From NCBI RefSeq assembly GCF_017309075.1, contig NZ_JAEMGS010000005.1, positions 124,001-188,000 of the forward strand: a DNA stretch of 64,000 bases, written 5' to 3'. The stretch's first letter is position 1, and each line of letters starts with the position of its first letter. Made by a program: the position numbers and the translations under genes. The stretch comes from Motiliproteus sp. SC1-56. Its GTDB lineage: Bacteria; Pseudomonadota; Gammaproteobacteria; Pseudomonadales; Balneatricaceae. Under the pieces are notes generated by a model, which saw nothing but the letters and a program-made list of their open reading frames with translations, was not told the DNA's origin and ran no database searches. Shown here in pieces: positions 46,618-54,471 of the stretch.

Positions 46618-47499
46618 CTATTCGCCCAGTTTCGTTCCCCAGCCGAGCTTCGACCGGCAGGTTTCGTAAAAGTTGTAATTTAACGGATGCACCAGCCGCA
46701 GCGGATGGGGGCTCTTGTGCACGCTGATCTCGTCCCCGGGCTCACAAGGAATAAGCTGCTGACTGTCGCAGCTCAGGTGGGGAGAGGCCGAAGTCTGCGC
46801 CCCCAGCACCAGCTTCAGCCTGGCATTGCCATCCACTACGATTGGCCGGCTGCTCAGAGTATGGGGAAACATGGGCACCAGCACCATCGCATCAAGGTGC
46901 GGGTGCATGATCGGCCCGCCGGCGGACAGGGCGTAGGCCGTGGAGCCGGTGGGTGTGGCCATGATCAGCCCGTCGGAGCGCTGGTTATAGACGAACTCGC
47001 CGTCGATATAGAGTGCGAAGACCATCATGCGGGCGGTCTCGCCGGGGTGAAGCATCACCTCGTTCATCGCCCTCCCCTCGCCGATCCGCTCGCCTTCCCG
47101 GCTCACCGCGGCCTCCAGCATAAAGCGGCTTTCGACCCGGTAGCGCCCGGCGAGGACCTCCTCCACCTGCTGCTCGATTTCACTGGGCAGTATGTCGGTC
47201 AGAAAGCCCAGGTTGCCGCGGTTGATCCCCAGCACCGGCACCTGAAAAGGCGCGAGGGCGCGGGCCGCTCGCAGCATGCTCCCGTCGCCGCCGACAACGA
47301 CCACCAGATCGCAGCCCTGTCCCATGTCCTCTACCGGACACTCGGGCAGAGCGAGGTCGGGAAGCAGGTCGGCGACCGCGGAATCCAGAACCACATCCAG
47401 TCCACGGGCCTGCAGAAACGGGATCAGCGTGCGCAGGGAGGCCACCACGGGCGCACTGCCATGCCGCCCCACAAGCCCTACTCTTTTAAAGTAATCCAT
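46618..47499 (-). CDS. nadK: NAD kinase
   Basis: NadK makes NADP from NAD and ATP or polyphosphate. The 293-residue protein has GGDGSMLRAAR with the catalytic aspartate at residue 72. It also has NRGNLGFLTDI, the NE motif (AMNEVMLHPG) and a C-terminal TPTGSTAYALSAGGPIMHP loop. Length is standard. It heads the minus-strand run nadK-phosphatase-glpG-yeaC-DUF2797-pepN. A second, more distant NAD-kinase-like gene occurs at 57930-59048. Confidence 0.97.
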   Translation of the reverse strand: MDYFKRVGLVGRHGSAPVVASLRTLIPFLQARGLDVVLDSAVADLLPDLALPECPVEDMGQGCDLVVVVGGDGSMLRAARALAPFQVPVLGINRGNLGFLTDILPSEIEQQVEEVLAGRYRVESRFMLEAAVSREGERIGEGRAMNEVMLHPGETARMMVFALYIDGEFVYNQRSDGLIMATPTGSTAYALSAGGPIMHPHLDAMVLVPMFPHTLSSRPIVVDGNARLKLVLGAQTSASPHLSCDSQQLIPCEPGDEISVHKSPHPLRLVHPLNYNFYETCRSKLGWGTKLGE

Positions 47500-48107
47500 T
47501 GAATTTCAAGCCCCCGACTCCCAACCAAGCCGGCCTCATTATAGAAAGATAAGGCGCTGGATTAACAGGGGGAACCAGCGCCAGGTGCTCACCGCGTATG
47601 ACACGCCACAGGAGTAGCGCTTGGTGAAGAGAGCGACAAATGCGACTGCACAGGGCTATGCGGCTCGGTTTGCGCGGCACCGGCTCAATGAAAGTCTCGC
47701 CGAGGGCCTCCCCCTTTGCTCCGGTAACGCCTCAGACCGGTTCCTCGCGCTGTGAGAACCACATCCATCCACCCGGCACAATGGCGGCACCGGCAAGGAG
47801 CGTCGCAACGCCAAACCACAGCAAGTACCCGGCGTGCCGCTCGAAATCCCCCCTCCGCTGGTTGATAGTCACCACTCGACGCCTCCGGCGTTTTAGCAAA
47901 TTCAGTGGACATCACCTACACCAAGGAGAAGCAAGGTGCGAACGCCAAGCGAGAAGCGGCTGGTGATAGACAACCGCCCGCTTTCGGCTTTGCACTGCGG
48001 ATCTTCGACCGAGAGCCCTCAACGAGCAGCCCATCTGCTTTGAGATCGGGTCTTTGCTTCGACGCCGCGCGGCCCCTTATGGCTGCGCCAACACCTTGGG
48101 GACAACA
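47500..48107. other. Gene-poor stretch upstream of nadK, start of accessory patch
   Basis: These 608 bases contain only the 47-codon frame listed next. The other open frames here lack ribosome sites and family resemblance. Base composition shifts toward lower GC from about 48.1 kb onward. Confidence 0.5.
47732..47875 (-). CDS. Predicted 47-residue single-pass membrane protein
   Basis: The frame starts with GTG at 47873-47875, six bases after a GGAGG ribosome site (47882-47886), and stops with TGA at 47732-47734. The translation has a basic N-terminus (TINQRRGDFERHAG), one hydrophobic helix (YLLWFGVATLLAGAAIVPGG) and a short tail WMWFSQREEPV. The basic-hydrophobic layout suggests a real N-in, single-pass peptide. 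The frame is below usual annotation size. No family was recognised. A second GTG at 47872 is an alternative start. Confidence 0.45.
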   Translation of the reverse strand: MVTINQRRGDFERHAGYLLWFGVATLLAGAAIVPGGWMWFSQREEPV

Positions 48108-48560
48108 ATGGCATCAATTAAGCACTCCGCAGGCTTTGACATTCAACAGCCCATTCAAAGGGTGTTTCCTCTATTTAGCGCCGAGGGTGAAACCTTGTGG
48201 GTCCCGGGCTGGACCTACGAAAACATAATGGGTTCTAAAGAGCTCCGTGAGGATTATATATTTCTAACCGAAAGCCATGACCATGCATCCACACGCGCTA
48301 TCTGGCTAGTCAAACGTTTCGAGCCTGAAAATCACTTCGTGCAATTCTATAAAGTAGAACCAGAAGAGAAAGTCGGCATCATCACAATCCAGTGCTCAGC
48401 AAAAGAGCAGTCACTCACTCATACCCAGGTCACATACGAATACATTGGCTTAAGCCGGAAAGGGAATGCGTTCATCGCAAGTTTCAGCAAGCAAAAATAC
48501 AGAGAATTTATAGATGAATGGCATTCGCTGCTCACCAGTCACTTCAAGTCAGCGGACTAA
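48108..48560 (+). CDS. SRPBCC-fold (START-like) small protein
   Basis: This 150-residue protein from the ATG at 48108 reads like a polyketide-cyclase/Bet v 1-like fold. It has IQQPIQRVFPLFSAEGETLWVPGW at the N-terminus, alternating strands (REDYIFLTES, AIWLVKRFEPENHFVQFYKVEP, IITIQCSAKE, TQVTYEYIGLS) and a long C-terminal helix. Such folds bind hydrophobic ligands. Its codons are visibly AT-richer than those of nadK and syd, suggesting transfer. It is an orphan with no functional partner nearby. Confidence 0.7.
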   Translation: MASIKHSAGFDIQQPIQRVFPLFSAEGETLWVPGWTYENIMGSKELREDYIFLTESHDHASTRAIWLVKRFEPENHFVQFYKVEPEEKVGIITIQCSAKEQSLTHTQVTYEYIGLSRKGNAFIASFSKQKYREFIDEWHSLLTSHFKSAD

Positions 48561-48672
48561 CCAAGCCCTACGGAGCCGCGGCACCTTTTACGAAATTCCA
48601 TAAAGCCTGCCTTACGCCACCGACTGTTGTTTGATTGCGGCACAGGCCACGCCCCCTTAGAGAGCAAGGATC

Positions 48673-49170
48673 ATGGCTATCGATATCAGCGATAAAATTC
48701 TAGCCGCACTTATTGCCGCAGCCGTATCTATAATCACGGCCTTGGTTTCTTACTTGTTAACTCTCAGAAAATTAAAGGACGCCCGAGAAAGCTTCGACAA
48801 GGAAATTGACCATCGGTATATAGACAAGCTCTATGAAAAGCGTATTGAGCTTTACCCCAAGGCTTTTGAGCTGGCGGGTAAAATACGCCAGAAAAAGGGA
48901 GTGGGTGGAATAAACCCAACGCATGAACAAACGAAAATCAAGGAGAGTATCGTAGAGTGGGCAGAGGGCGAGGCCGGGCTGTTTATGTCTACGGATTTGG
49001 TCGAAGCTTACTATGAGTTGATCCGCTGCTTGGCCAAGCAGCCCGGCCTGGGTGACGAATATTCACCGCACCAAGTAGACAACCTATGGAAGGCGAGAAC
49101 CAAATTCAGGTCTTGCCTCAGGCGCGACGTGGGCATTCTGCACTCTTCCCTTTATAAAAATACCCATTGA
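48673..49170 (+). CDS. Unknown membrane-anchored helical protein
   Basis: This 165-residue protein has one N-terminal membrane helix (residues about 8-30, ILAALIAAAVSIITALVSYLLTL). A charged coiled-coil-like stretch follows (LRKLKDARESFDKEIDHRYIDKLYEKR), then a helical cytoplasmic domain. I do not recognise a family, although the layout (helix, then KLYEKRIELYPKAFEL) is common in orphan genes near tRNA loci. GAGCAAGG precedes the ATG. AT-rich codons suggest acquisition. The 270 bases after it up to the tRNA array contain nothing recognisable. Confidence 0.65.
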   Translation: MAIDISDKILAALIAAAVSIITALVSYLLTLRKLKDARESFDKEIDHRYIDKLYEKRIELYPKAFELAGKIRQKKGVGGINPTHEQTKIKESIVEWAEGEAGLFMSTDLVEAYYELIRCLAKQPGLGDEYSPHQVDNLWKARTKFRSCLRRDVGILHSSLYKNTH

Positions 49171-49440
49171 TAAACAAGCCGCTGGACCGATCTTCAAGCG
49201 GCCCACCGAGGCTCCCCTGCAGGGTAGAACGTTATCGCTGCACAGCCTCGCTCTCTTCAGCGGTGGTGAAGGTAGTGAACGCTAGACGTCGACCGCACTT
49301 ATATGAGAAACGCCGCACCAATCCAATAAAATCACCGGGCAGCAAACAAGGCAAAAGCCGCTTCGAGCCCGTAGCAACGCCCGTGCAACCCGCGGAGTCA
49401 GCCAAAGCCCAAAAAGGCACAGAGAAAGAAAGAGAAAAAG

Positions 49441-49517
49441 TGGCGGAACGGACGGGATTCGAACCCGCGACCCCCGGCGTGACAGGCCGGTATTCTAACC
49501 AGCTGAACTACCGCTCC
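49441..49517 (-). tRNA. tRNA-Asp (GTC), array copy 4 (last transcribed)
   Basis: This 77-base cloverleaf with encoded CCA is identical to the other four tRNA-Asp genes in the window. Its 3' end faces the accessory patch at 47.5-49.4 kb. Confidence 0.97.
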
Positions 49518-49529
49518 GCAGTGTGATCG

Positions 49530-49605
49530 TGGTGGGCGTGGACAGGCTCGAACTGCCGACATCCACCTTGTAAGGGTGGCGCTCTCCCAACTGAGCTACA
49601 CGCCC
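49530..49605 (-). tRNA. tRNA-Val (TAC), array copy 3
   Basis: This 76-base cloverleaf has acceptor GGGCGTG pairing with CACGCCC, anticodon loop CTTACAA, and encoded CCA. Confidence 0.97.
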
Positions 49606-49638
49606 ACGATCAGGATCTCCCGGGGCAGGGAGAAGAAG

Positions 49639-49715
49639 TGGCGGAACGGACGGGATTCGAACCCGCGACCCCCGGCGTGACAGGCCGGTATTCTAACCAG
49701 CTGAACTACCGCTCC
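49639..49715 (-). tRNA. tRNA-Asp (GTC), array copy 3
   Basis: This 77-base cloverleaf is identical to the other tRNA-Asp copies. The spacer to the adjacent Val gene (GCAGTGTCTGGATC on the plus strand) is shared with the next unit. Confidence 0.97.
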
Positions 49716-49729
49716 GCAGTGTCTGGATC

Positions 49730-49805
49730 TGGTGGGCGTGGACAGGCTCGAACTGCCGACATCCACCTTGTAAGGGTGGCGCTCTCCCAACTGAGCTACA
49801 CGCCC
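49730..49805 (-). tRNA. tRNA-Val (TAC), array copy 2
   Basis: This 76-base cloverleaf is identical to the other two tRNA-Val genes of the array. Confidence 0.97.
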
Positions 49806-49830
49806 AAATCCAAGTTTCGATCGCGAAAAG

Positions 49831-49907
49831 TGGCGGAACGGACGGGATTCGAACCCGCGACCCCCGGCGTGACAGGCCGGTATTCTAACCAGCTGAACTA
49901 CCGCTCC
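49831..49907 (-). tRNA. tRNA-Asp (GTC), array copy 2
   Basis: This 77-base cloverleaf is identical to the other tRNA-Asp copies. Confidence 0.97.
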
Positions 49908-49921
49908 GCAGTGTCTGGATC

Positions 49922-49997
49922 TGGTGGGCGTGGACAGGCTCGAACTGCCGACATCCACCTTGTAAGGGTGGCGCTCTCCCAACTGAGCTACACGCCC
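49922..49997 (-). tRNA. tRNA-Val (TAC), array copy 1
   Basis: This 76-base cloverleaf is identical to the other tRNA-Val copies. Confidence 0.97.
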
Positions 49998-50024
49998 AGA
50001 TCCAAACCTTCGTATCGAAATAAG

Positions 50025-50101
50025 TGGCGGAACGGACGGGATTCGAACCCGCGACCCCCGGCGTGACAGGCCGGTATTCTAACCAGCTGAACTACCGCTC
50101 C
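50025..50101 (-). tRNA. tRNA-Asp (GTC), array copy 1 (first transcribed)
   Basis: This 77-base cloverleaf is identical to the other tRNA-Asp copies. It lies 53 bp downstream of the -10 box of the array promoter. Confidence 0.97.
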
Positions 50102-50154
50102 GCATCTCCTGAAAGCTCGAAAACTCCTAAGAGCCCCCGAATCAGGAGCTGCGA

Positions 50155-50182
50155 ATTTTACGCCTTTTCCGTACCTTGTCAA
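50155..50182 (-). promoter_or_regulatory. Sigma-70 promoter of the Asp/Val tRNA array
   Basis: On the minus strand, TTGACA (50177-50182) and TAAAAT (50155-50160) are 16 bp apart. They are followed by a GC-rich discriminator region. Confidence 0.75.
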
Positions 50183-50322
50183 ACCCTGGAAGAAAAATAT
50201 TCGAACCAAATGCATGTCCGGGTGGGACGGAGGAAAATCAGCCCCTGCTGCTTTAAAACCGTCGTGGAGGAATTCCCGCGCCGATGTCATCATTAGGTCC
50301 AGATTAGGCAACGGGAATTGTG

Positions 50323-50886
50323 ATGAGTACCCCCCTGGAACACGCACTGGACAACTTCATCGAACGCTTCATCGAGGCCCAGCAGACGGCCACCGGAGCG
50401 CTGCCACAGATCGAATTCGATCCCGAGTGGCCCTCACCCTGTTACCAGGGGACGGCGGGCGCCGGCAACAAAGTGGCCTGGAAACCGGTTCGCCAGCAGA
50501 CACCCCACCCGCTCTTTGACGGCCTGGCGACGGCCCTGGAAACAGAGATCCACCCGGACCTACGTGCCTATTACCAGCGCTACTGGTCCGACCCGATCCC
50601 GGCCCGTTGCGCGGAGGGCGACCTGAGCCTGCTGTTTTTGTGGAACGAGGAGGATTACGAGCGCCTGCGGGGCAACCTGGTCGGCCACGCCCTCGCCAAG
50701 AAGAAGCAACGCCAGCCCCTGACCCTCTTCTTCGCCTGCACCGAGCCCGAGGATTACGTACTGAGCCTGGACAACACCAGCGGTGTGGTACTGCTCGAGC
50801 AACCCGGGCGCAAACCGCTGCGGGAAGTGGCCGGGAGCCTTACCGACTTTATCCAGCGACTGGAGCCTCGAACCCTGACCGACTAA
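50323..50886 (+). CDS. syd: SecY-interacting protein Syd
   Basis: This 187-residue protein matches Syd, a peripheral membrane protein that binds SecY and may monitor translocon assembly. Motifs seen are PLEHALDNFIERF at the N-terminus, FDPEWPSPCY, WKPVRQ, LFLWNEEDYERLRGNLVGHALAKK and the C-terminal YVLSLDNTSGVVLLEQPGRKPL. The ATG at 50323 is preferred to an adjacent GTG at 50320. It is divergent from the tRNA array. Confidence 0.93.
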   Translation: MSTPLEHALDNFIERFIEAQQTATGALPQIEFDPEWPSPCYQGTAGAGNKVAWKPVRQQTPHPLFDGLATALETEIHPDLRAYYQRYWSDPIPARCAEGDLSLLFLWNEEDYERLRGNLVGHALAKKKQRQPLTLFFACTEPEDYVLSLDNTSGVVLLEQPGRKPLREVAGSLTDFIQRLEPRTLTD

Positions 50887-50963
50887 AGCTTATAGTTTGG
50901 GCAGGCCCTTGGACTGTTGGAGCTGGCCCGTGCGGGCGCTAAAGTACGCCCTGTCACCCGCAG

Positions 50964-51047
50964 TCACTTTTAGCCCGAGTTCACTTTTAGCCCAAAATTC
51001 GCTTTTAGCAAAAAATTCACTTCTAGCCCGAATTCACCTTTAGGGAG
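50964..51047 (+). repeat. Short tandem repeat (17/18-bp unit, 4.7 copies) before the YajG-like gene
   Basis: Units start at 50964, 50981, 50999, 51017 and 51034. Each begins TCACTTTTAGCCC or a close variant and ends in an A/T-rich tail. The last copy mutates into TTTAGGGAG, which supplies the ribosome site of the lipoprotein gene at 51053. The array covers most of the gap between syd and that gene. Confidence 0.8.
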
Positions 51048-51052
51048 TACCG

Positions 51053-51631
51053 ATGACAATTCGAACCCTGCCGCTATACGTGCTGATGACCCTTGCCCTG
51101 CTACTGTCCGGTTGCGCCAAGAGCCCACAACAGGTGATGCTGGACCCCTCCATAAATGCCAGCGCCCAGCTTAAAAAGCGCCCGGTAGTGCAGCTCAGCA
51201 TCGTGGACAACCGGCCGAGTCCCATCCTGGGTACCCGCGGCGGAGTTTACGCCACCAACCACATCACCCTGGCTGAACCGCTGGAGCGAAGCCTGCGTCC
51301 GGAAATGGAGCGTGCCCTGCAGGCCATCGGCGCCGAACTGAACCAGGTGAGCCCGTTCCCGATACGCCTAACGCTTTATCTCGACCGCCTGAGCTACGAG
51401 GTGGAAGATACCGGGACGCTACCACTCATGGTCAATCTGCACAGCACCCTGCGGGCACAGGCAAAAAGCGGGCAACTAAAATACGAAGGACGCTGGGAGT
51501 CCAGCCGCCAGCACCAGTTCCTGAGCGTCCCCACGGAAGCTAAAAACCAGGACATCATCAACGACCTGCTCTCCGAAACCCTGAACCGCATGATCAACGA
51601 CCCCAAGCTGCTGCAGTTTCTGCAGCAGTAA
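51053..51631 (+). CDS. yajG: YajG-family outer-membrane lipoprotein
   Basis: This 192-residue lipoprotein has signal peptide and lipobox LLSGC (lipidated Cys21). The mature domain begins SPQQVMLDPS and continues with RPVVQLSIVDNRPSPILGTRGG, the YajG signature. Alpha/beta repeats follow up to SETLNRMINDPKLLQFLQQ. The role of YajG is poorly known, although in some bacteria it sits with ampG or envelope genes. The ribosome site GGGAG derives from the last unit of a tandem repeat upstream. Confidence 0.88.
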   Translation: MTIRTLPLYVLMTLALLLSGCAKSPQQVMLDPSINASAQLKKRPVVQLSIVDNRPSPILGTRGGVYATNHITLAEPLERSLRPEMERALQAIGAELNQVSPFPIRLTLYLDRLSYEVEDTGTLPLMVNLHSTLRAQAKSGQLKYEGRWESSRQHQFLSVPTEAKNQDIINDLLSETLNRMINDPKLLQFLQQ

Positions 51632-51641
51632 CCCCTGCCCG

Positions 51642-52310
51642 CTACCAGCCGACGGTAAAGGCCAGCACCTGGCTGATATGGCCGAGGGGCCAACCGCTCT
51701 CCTCGCGCCACTGGTTGAAGGCCCCCTGCACCCGCACCAGGTCACGCTGGGCAGTGGGGGGCTTGTCGATCACCCCCTGGGCTTTCAGCGCCGCCACCAC
51801 GTCCGGGGTCAGCCGGAACGTGTCCTTACCGACCATACGCAGAAACGCCGACGCGGACTGCCCGCCAAGCTGCGCGCCCCGCTTTTTCAACAGCAACCAG
51901 AGCTGCACGATCTCCTCTTCCGGCCAGTCGGCGATAACGACGCCGAAACCGCCTTTATCCTGTCCCAATTCACGCACCATGATGGCGTTATGACGCACCG
52001 CCTTTAGCTTGCCCCAGTGACGGATCAGGTTCTTGTTCTGCATCAACGCCTCGAGCTGCTCGTCGCTCATCAGGCTCACCTTGAGCGGGTCAAAGCCGAA
52101 GAAGGCCTGTTCAAAGGCGGGCCACTTGCCGTCCACCAGGGTGTGCTTGAGACCGGCGCGAAACACCCGCCGGCTAAGGGTCGAGAGGTAACGGTCGTCA
52201 CTAAGCTGGCGCAACGTTTCCGCACGCTCCACTTGCGGCAGGCGCGCCTGAATAATGTCCTTGCCGGCGTGTGCCTCGGCGTGGGAGAGAATCCACTTGA
52301 ACGACTTCAC
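51642..52310 (-). CDS. DNA-3-methyladenine glycosylase I (Tag)-like protein without zinc ligands
   Basis: This 222-residue protein resembles the Adenine_glyco (Tag) family: [40 protein letters not shown] and the later [18 protein letters not shown]. Classical Tag uses N-terminal Cys/His and C-terminal His/Cys as zinc ligands. I see no cysteine at all here, so the zinc snap is missing. It is probably a divergent member with altered or unknown substrate. Its start overlaps the msrB stop by four bases (ATGA), giving translational coupling to a methionine-sulfoxide repair gene. Confidence 0.82.
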   Translation of the reverse strand: MKSFKWILSHAEAHAGKDIIQARLPQVERAETLRQLSDDRYLSTLSRRVFRAGLKHTLVDGKWPAFEQAFFGFDPLKVSLMSDEQLEALMQNKNLIRHWGKLKAVRHNAIMVRELGQDKGGFGVVIADWPEEEIVQLWLLLKKRGAQLGGQSASAFLRMVGKDTFRLTPDVVAALKAQGVIDKPPTAQRDLVRVQGAFNQWREESGWPLGHISQVLAFTVGW

Positions 52311-52711
52311 TGCGCGTCGTCCGCCGGCTCAAAGGCCAGGGCCGCCGAGTTGATGCAGTAGCGAAGGCCCGTCGGCGGTGGCCCGTCCGGAAACACATGG
52401 CCGAGGTGGGCGGCGCAGCGGGCGCAACGCACCTCGGTACGGGTCATGCCGTGGGAATGATCCCGACGCTCCTCGATCACATCCTCCCGCGCCGGCTGCC
52501 AGTAACTGGGCCAGCCGGAACCGGAGTCATACTTGTGCGCGGAGGCGAACAGCGGTTCCCCGCAGCAGGCACACAAGTAGCGCCCAGGCTCTTTATGTTG
52601 ATAGTAACGGCCGCTGAAGGCGGGCTCGGTGCCGCCGCAACGGCAGACCTGGTACTGCTCGGCGTCCAGCTCTTCGCGCCACTGTGCATCGCTTTTTTCG
52701 ATCTTGTCCAT
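52307..52711 (-). CDS. msrB: Peptide-methionine (R)-S-oxide reductase MsrB
   Basis: MsrB reduces R-methionine sulfoxide in proteins. From the ATG at 52711 (GGGAGG upstream) it has 134 residues. Zinc-binding pairs are Cys47/Cys50 and Cys96/Cys99, [12 protein letters not shown] is present, and the catalytic Cys119 lies in [10 protein letters not shown]. The longer frame to 52768 was not used. It is divergent from alaA, as in Pseudomonas. Confidence 0.96.
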   Translation of the reverse strand: MDKIEKSDAQWREELDAEQYQVCRCGGTEPAFSGRYYQHKEPGRYLCACCGEPLFASAHKYDSGSGWPSYWQPAREDVIEERRDHSHGMTRTEVRCARCAAHLGHVFPDGPPPTGLRYCINSAALAFEPADDAQ

Positions 52712-52931
52712 GCCTGCCTCCCACGCTTTTAAGGCCTGTGCCGCTTTATCGCCACCCCCGCGACCCATCGGCCGGGTGCGTCGATCACATCACCCGGGAG
52801 AATAGCCCAGCTTTTTACTGGGAATAAAGCCCGAAAGCCCGCCGCCCCTGCTTGCATGGCACCGGTAGCGGCGTATGATACGGGGTTTGCCGCGTGCGGC
52901 GTCACAAAATATTGAAGCAGGATACAGGGTT

Positions 52932-54146
52932 ATGTCCGTCGTCCGAAAATCCCACAAGCTGATCAACGTCTGCTACGACATTCGCGGACCGGTCCTCGAG
53001 GAGGCCAAGCGCCTCGAGGAAGAGGGCCAGCGGATCATCAAGCTGAATATCGGCAACCCCGCCCCCTTCGGCTTTGACGCGCCGGAGGAGATCGTTCAGG
53101 ACGTCATCCACAACCTGCCCAGCGCCCAGGGTTACTGCGACTCAAAGGGGCTGTTCGCCGCGCGTAAGGCGGTCATGCACGAAACCCAGCGCCGCGGCGT
53201 GCCGGGGGTCACCATTGACGATATCTACCTGGGCAACGGGGTCAGCGAGCTGATCATGATGTCCATGCAGGCCCTGATCAACGACCACGACGAGATGCTG
53301 ATTCCAGCCCCCGACTACCCCCTGTGGACGGCCGCCACCAGCCTGGCCGGCGGCAACCCGGTGCACTACCACTGCGACGAGCAGGCGGACTGGTACCCGG
53401 ATATCGACGATATTCGCAGCAAGATCACCGAGCGCACCCGGGGCATCGTGGTGATCAACCCCAACAACCCCACCGGCGCCGTCTACCCCCGCGAGCTGCT
53501 GGAGCAGATCGTGGAACTGGCCCGCCAGCACAACCTGATCATCTTCGCCGACGAGATCTACGACAAGATTCTCTACGACGAAGCCGAGCATGTCGCCCTC
53601 GCCTCCCTGGCCGACGATGTGCTGATGCTCTCCTTCAACGGCCTCTCCAAGACCTACCGCTCGGCGGGGTTCCGTGCCGGCTGGATGGTGGTCAGCGGCC
53701 CCAAGCATAGGGCCCGCGACTACATCGAAGGGCTCGACATGCTCTCCAACATGCGCCTGTGCGCCAATGTACCGGCCCAGAACGCCATCCAGACCGCCCT
53801 GGGCGGCTACCAGAGCATCAACGAGCTGATTGTTCCGGGCGGTCGCCTGCGGGACCAGCGCGACGCCGCCTACGAGATGATCACCCAGATCCCCGGGGTC
53901 AGCTGCGTCAAGCCGAAAGGGGCGATGTACCTGTTCCCGCGCCTGGACCCCAAGGTCTATCCGATCCACAACGACGAGAAGATGGCCCTGGATCTGCTGA
54001 CCCAGCAAAAGCTGCTGATCGTCCAGGGTTCGGGCTTCAACCTGCCCGACACCCAGCACTTCAGGATCGTGTTCCTGCCCCGGGTGGACGAACTGCGCGA
54101 TGCCATGGGACGCATCGCCCACTTCCTGGCTGGCTACGAGCAGTAG
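52932..54146 (+). CDS. alaA: Glutamate-pyruvate (alanine) aminotransferase AlaA
   Basis: This 404-residue PLP enzyme is the main alanine-forming transaminase in E. coli. It starts MSVVRKSHKLINVCYDIRGPV at the ATG at 52932. It shows NIGNPAPFGFDAPEE, GNGVSELI, NPNNPTGAVYP, ADEIYDKILYD, the PLP lysine in NGLSKTYRSAGFRAGWM and a C-terminal HFRIVFLP. Length and motifs match AlaA closely. Confidence 0.95.
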   Translation: MSVVRKSHKLINVCYDIRGPVLEEAKRLEEEGQRIIKLNIGNPAPFGFDAPEEIVQDVIHNLPSAQGYCDSKGLFAARKAVMHETQRRGVPGVTIDDIYLGNGVSELIMMSMQALINDHDEMLIPAPDYPLWTAATSLAGGNPVHYHCDEQADWYPDIDDIRSKITERTRGIVVINPNNPTGAVYPRELLEQIVELARQHNLIIFADEIYDKILYDEAEHVALASLADDVLMLSFNGLSKTYRSAGFRAGWMVVSGPKHRARDYIEGLDMLSNMRLCANVPAQNAIQTALGGYQSINELIVPGGRLRDQRDAAYEMITQIPGVSCVKPKGAMYLFPRLDPKVYPIHNDEKMALDLLTQQKLLIVQGSGFNLPDTQHFRIVFLPRVDELRDAMGRIAHFLAGYEQ

Positions 54147-54171
54147 CCCTGCCCGAGTAAAGGAGTCGACG

Positions 54172-54471
54172 ATGAATTCACGCCCCCTGTTTTCCGCGCT
54201 TTGCCTGGGTCTTGCGCTGGCCGCTGCCAGCGTCGCCCAGGCCGCGCCCGATAACCGTATCGCCAACCTCTGCCAGGAGCGCTGGCCGGCCCAGAAAGGG
54301 ATGCAGTCCTACTGCATCAAGGTCAACCGCGAGTACCACGACTGGCTGCAGTACATCCGCAAGCGGGTCTACCGCGACAGCGGCCTGCTGCGTGCCTTGG
54401 AGGAGTGCCAGGCCGAGTACGCCCCCGACTACCGCCAGGTCAGCGACTGCTACTGGGACGAAGCTGAGTAG
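54172..54471 (+). CDS. Small secreted or periplasmic cysteine-containing protein
   Basis: This 99-residue protein starts at the ATG at 54172 with AAAGGAG upstream. It has a signal peptide cut near residue 25 (VAQAAP). The mature part has four cysteines (LCQERW, SYCIKVN, EECQAEY, SDCYWDE) that could form two disulfides. A central helical stretch rich in Tyr, Arg and Trp is present. No family recognised. It follows alaA by 25 bp and overlaps the convergent methyltransferase by 22 bp. Confidence 0.75.
   Translation: MNSRPLFSALCLGLALAAASVAQAAPDNRIANLCQERWPAQKGMQSYCIKVNREYHDWLQYIRKRVYRDSGLLRALEECQAEYAPDYRQVSDCYWDEAE

Larger units (their letters stand above)
49441..50101 (-). repeat. Tandem Asp-Val tRNA repeat array (3.5 units)
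   Basis: The unit [tRNA-Asp + tRNA-Val] repeats with start-to-start distances of 198, 192 and 194 bp. Both tRNAs and the short Asp-Val spacer are conserved, while the longer Val-Asp spacers diverge in sequence. This is the pattern expected of duplication by unequal crossing-over followed by gene conversion. Confidence 0.9.

Noticed and set aside
47640-47966. 108-codon plus-strand frame and a 76-codon minus-strand frame upstream of nadK
   Set aside because: Neither has a ribosome site or a coherent protein pattern. The overlapping 47-codon minus-strand frame at 47732-47875 has both.
48030-48672. Possible integron gene cassettes around the SRPBCC and membrane-protein genes
   Set aside because: GC-rich segments ending CCCCTTA precede both genes and recall attC ends, but the required core sites (RYYYAAC / GTTRRRY) and inverted arms are absent, and no integrase is seen.
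49441-50101. CRISPR-like regular repeats
   Set aside because: The repeated units are complete tRNA-Asp and tRNA-Val genes, and no cas genes are near.
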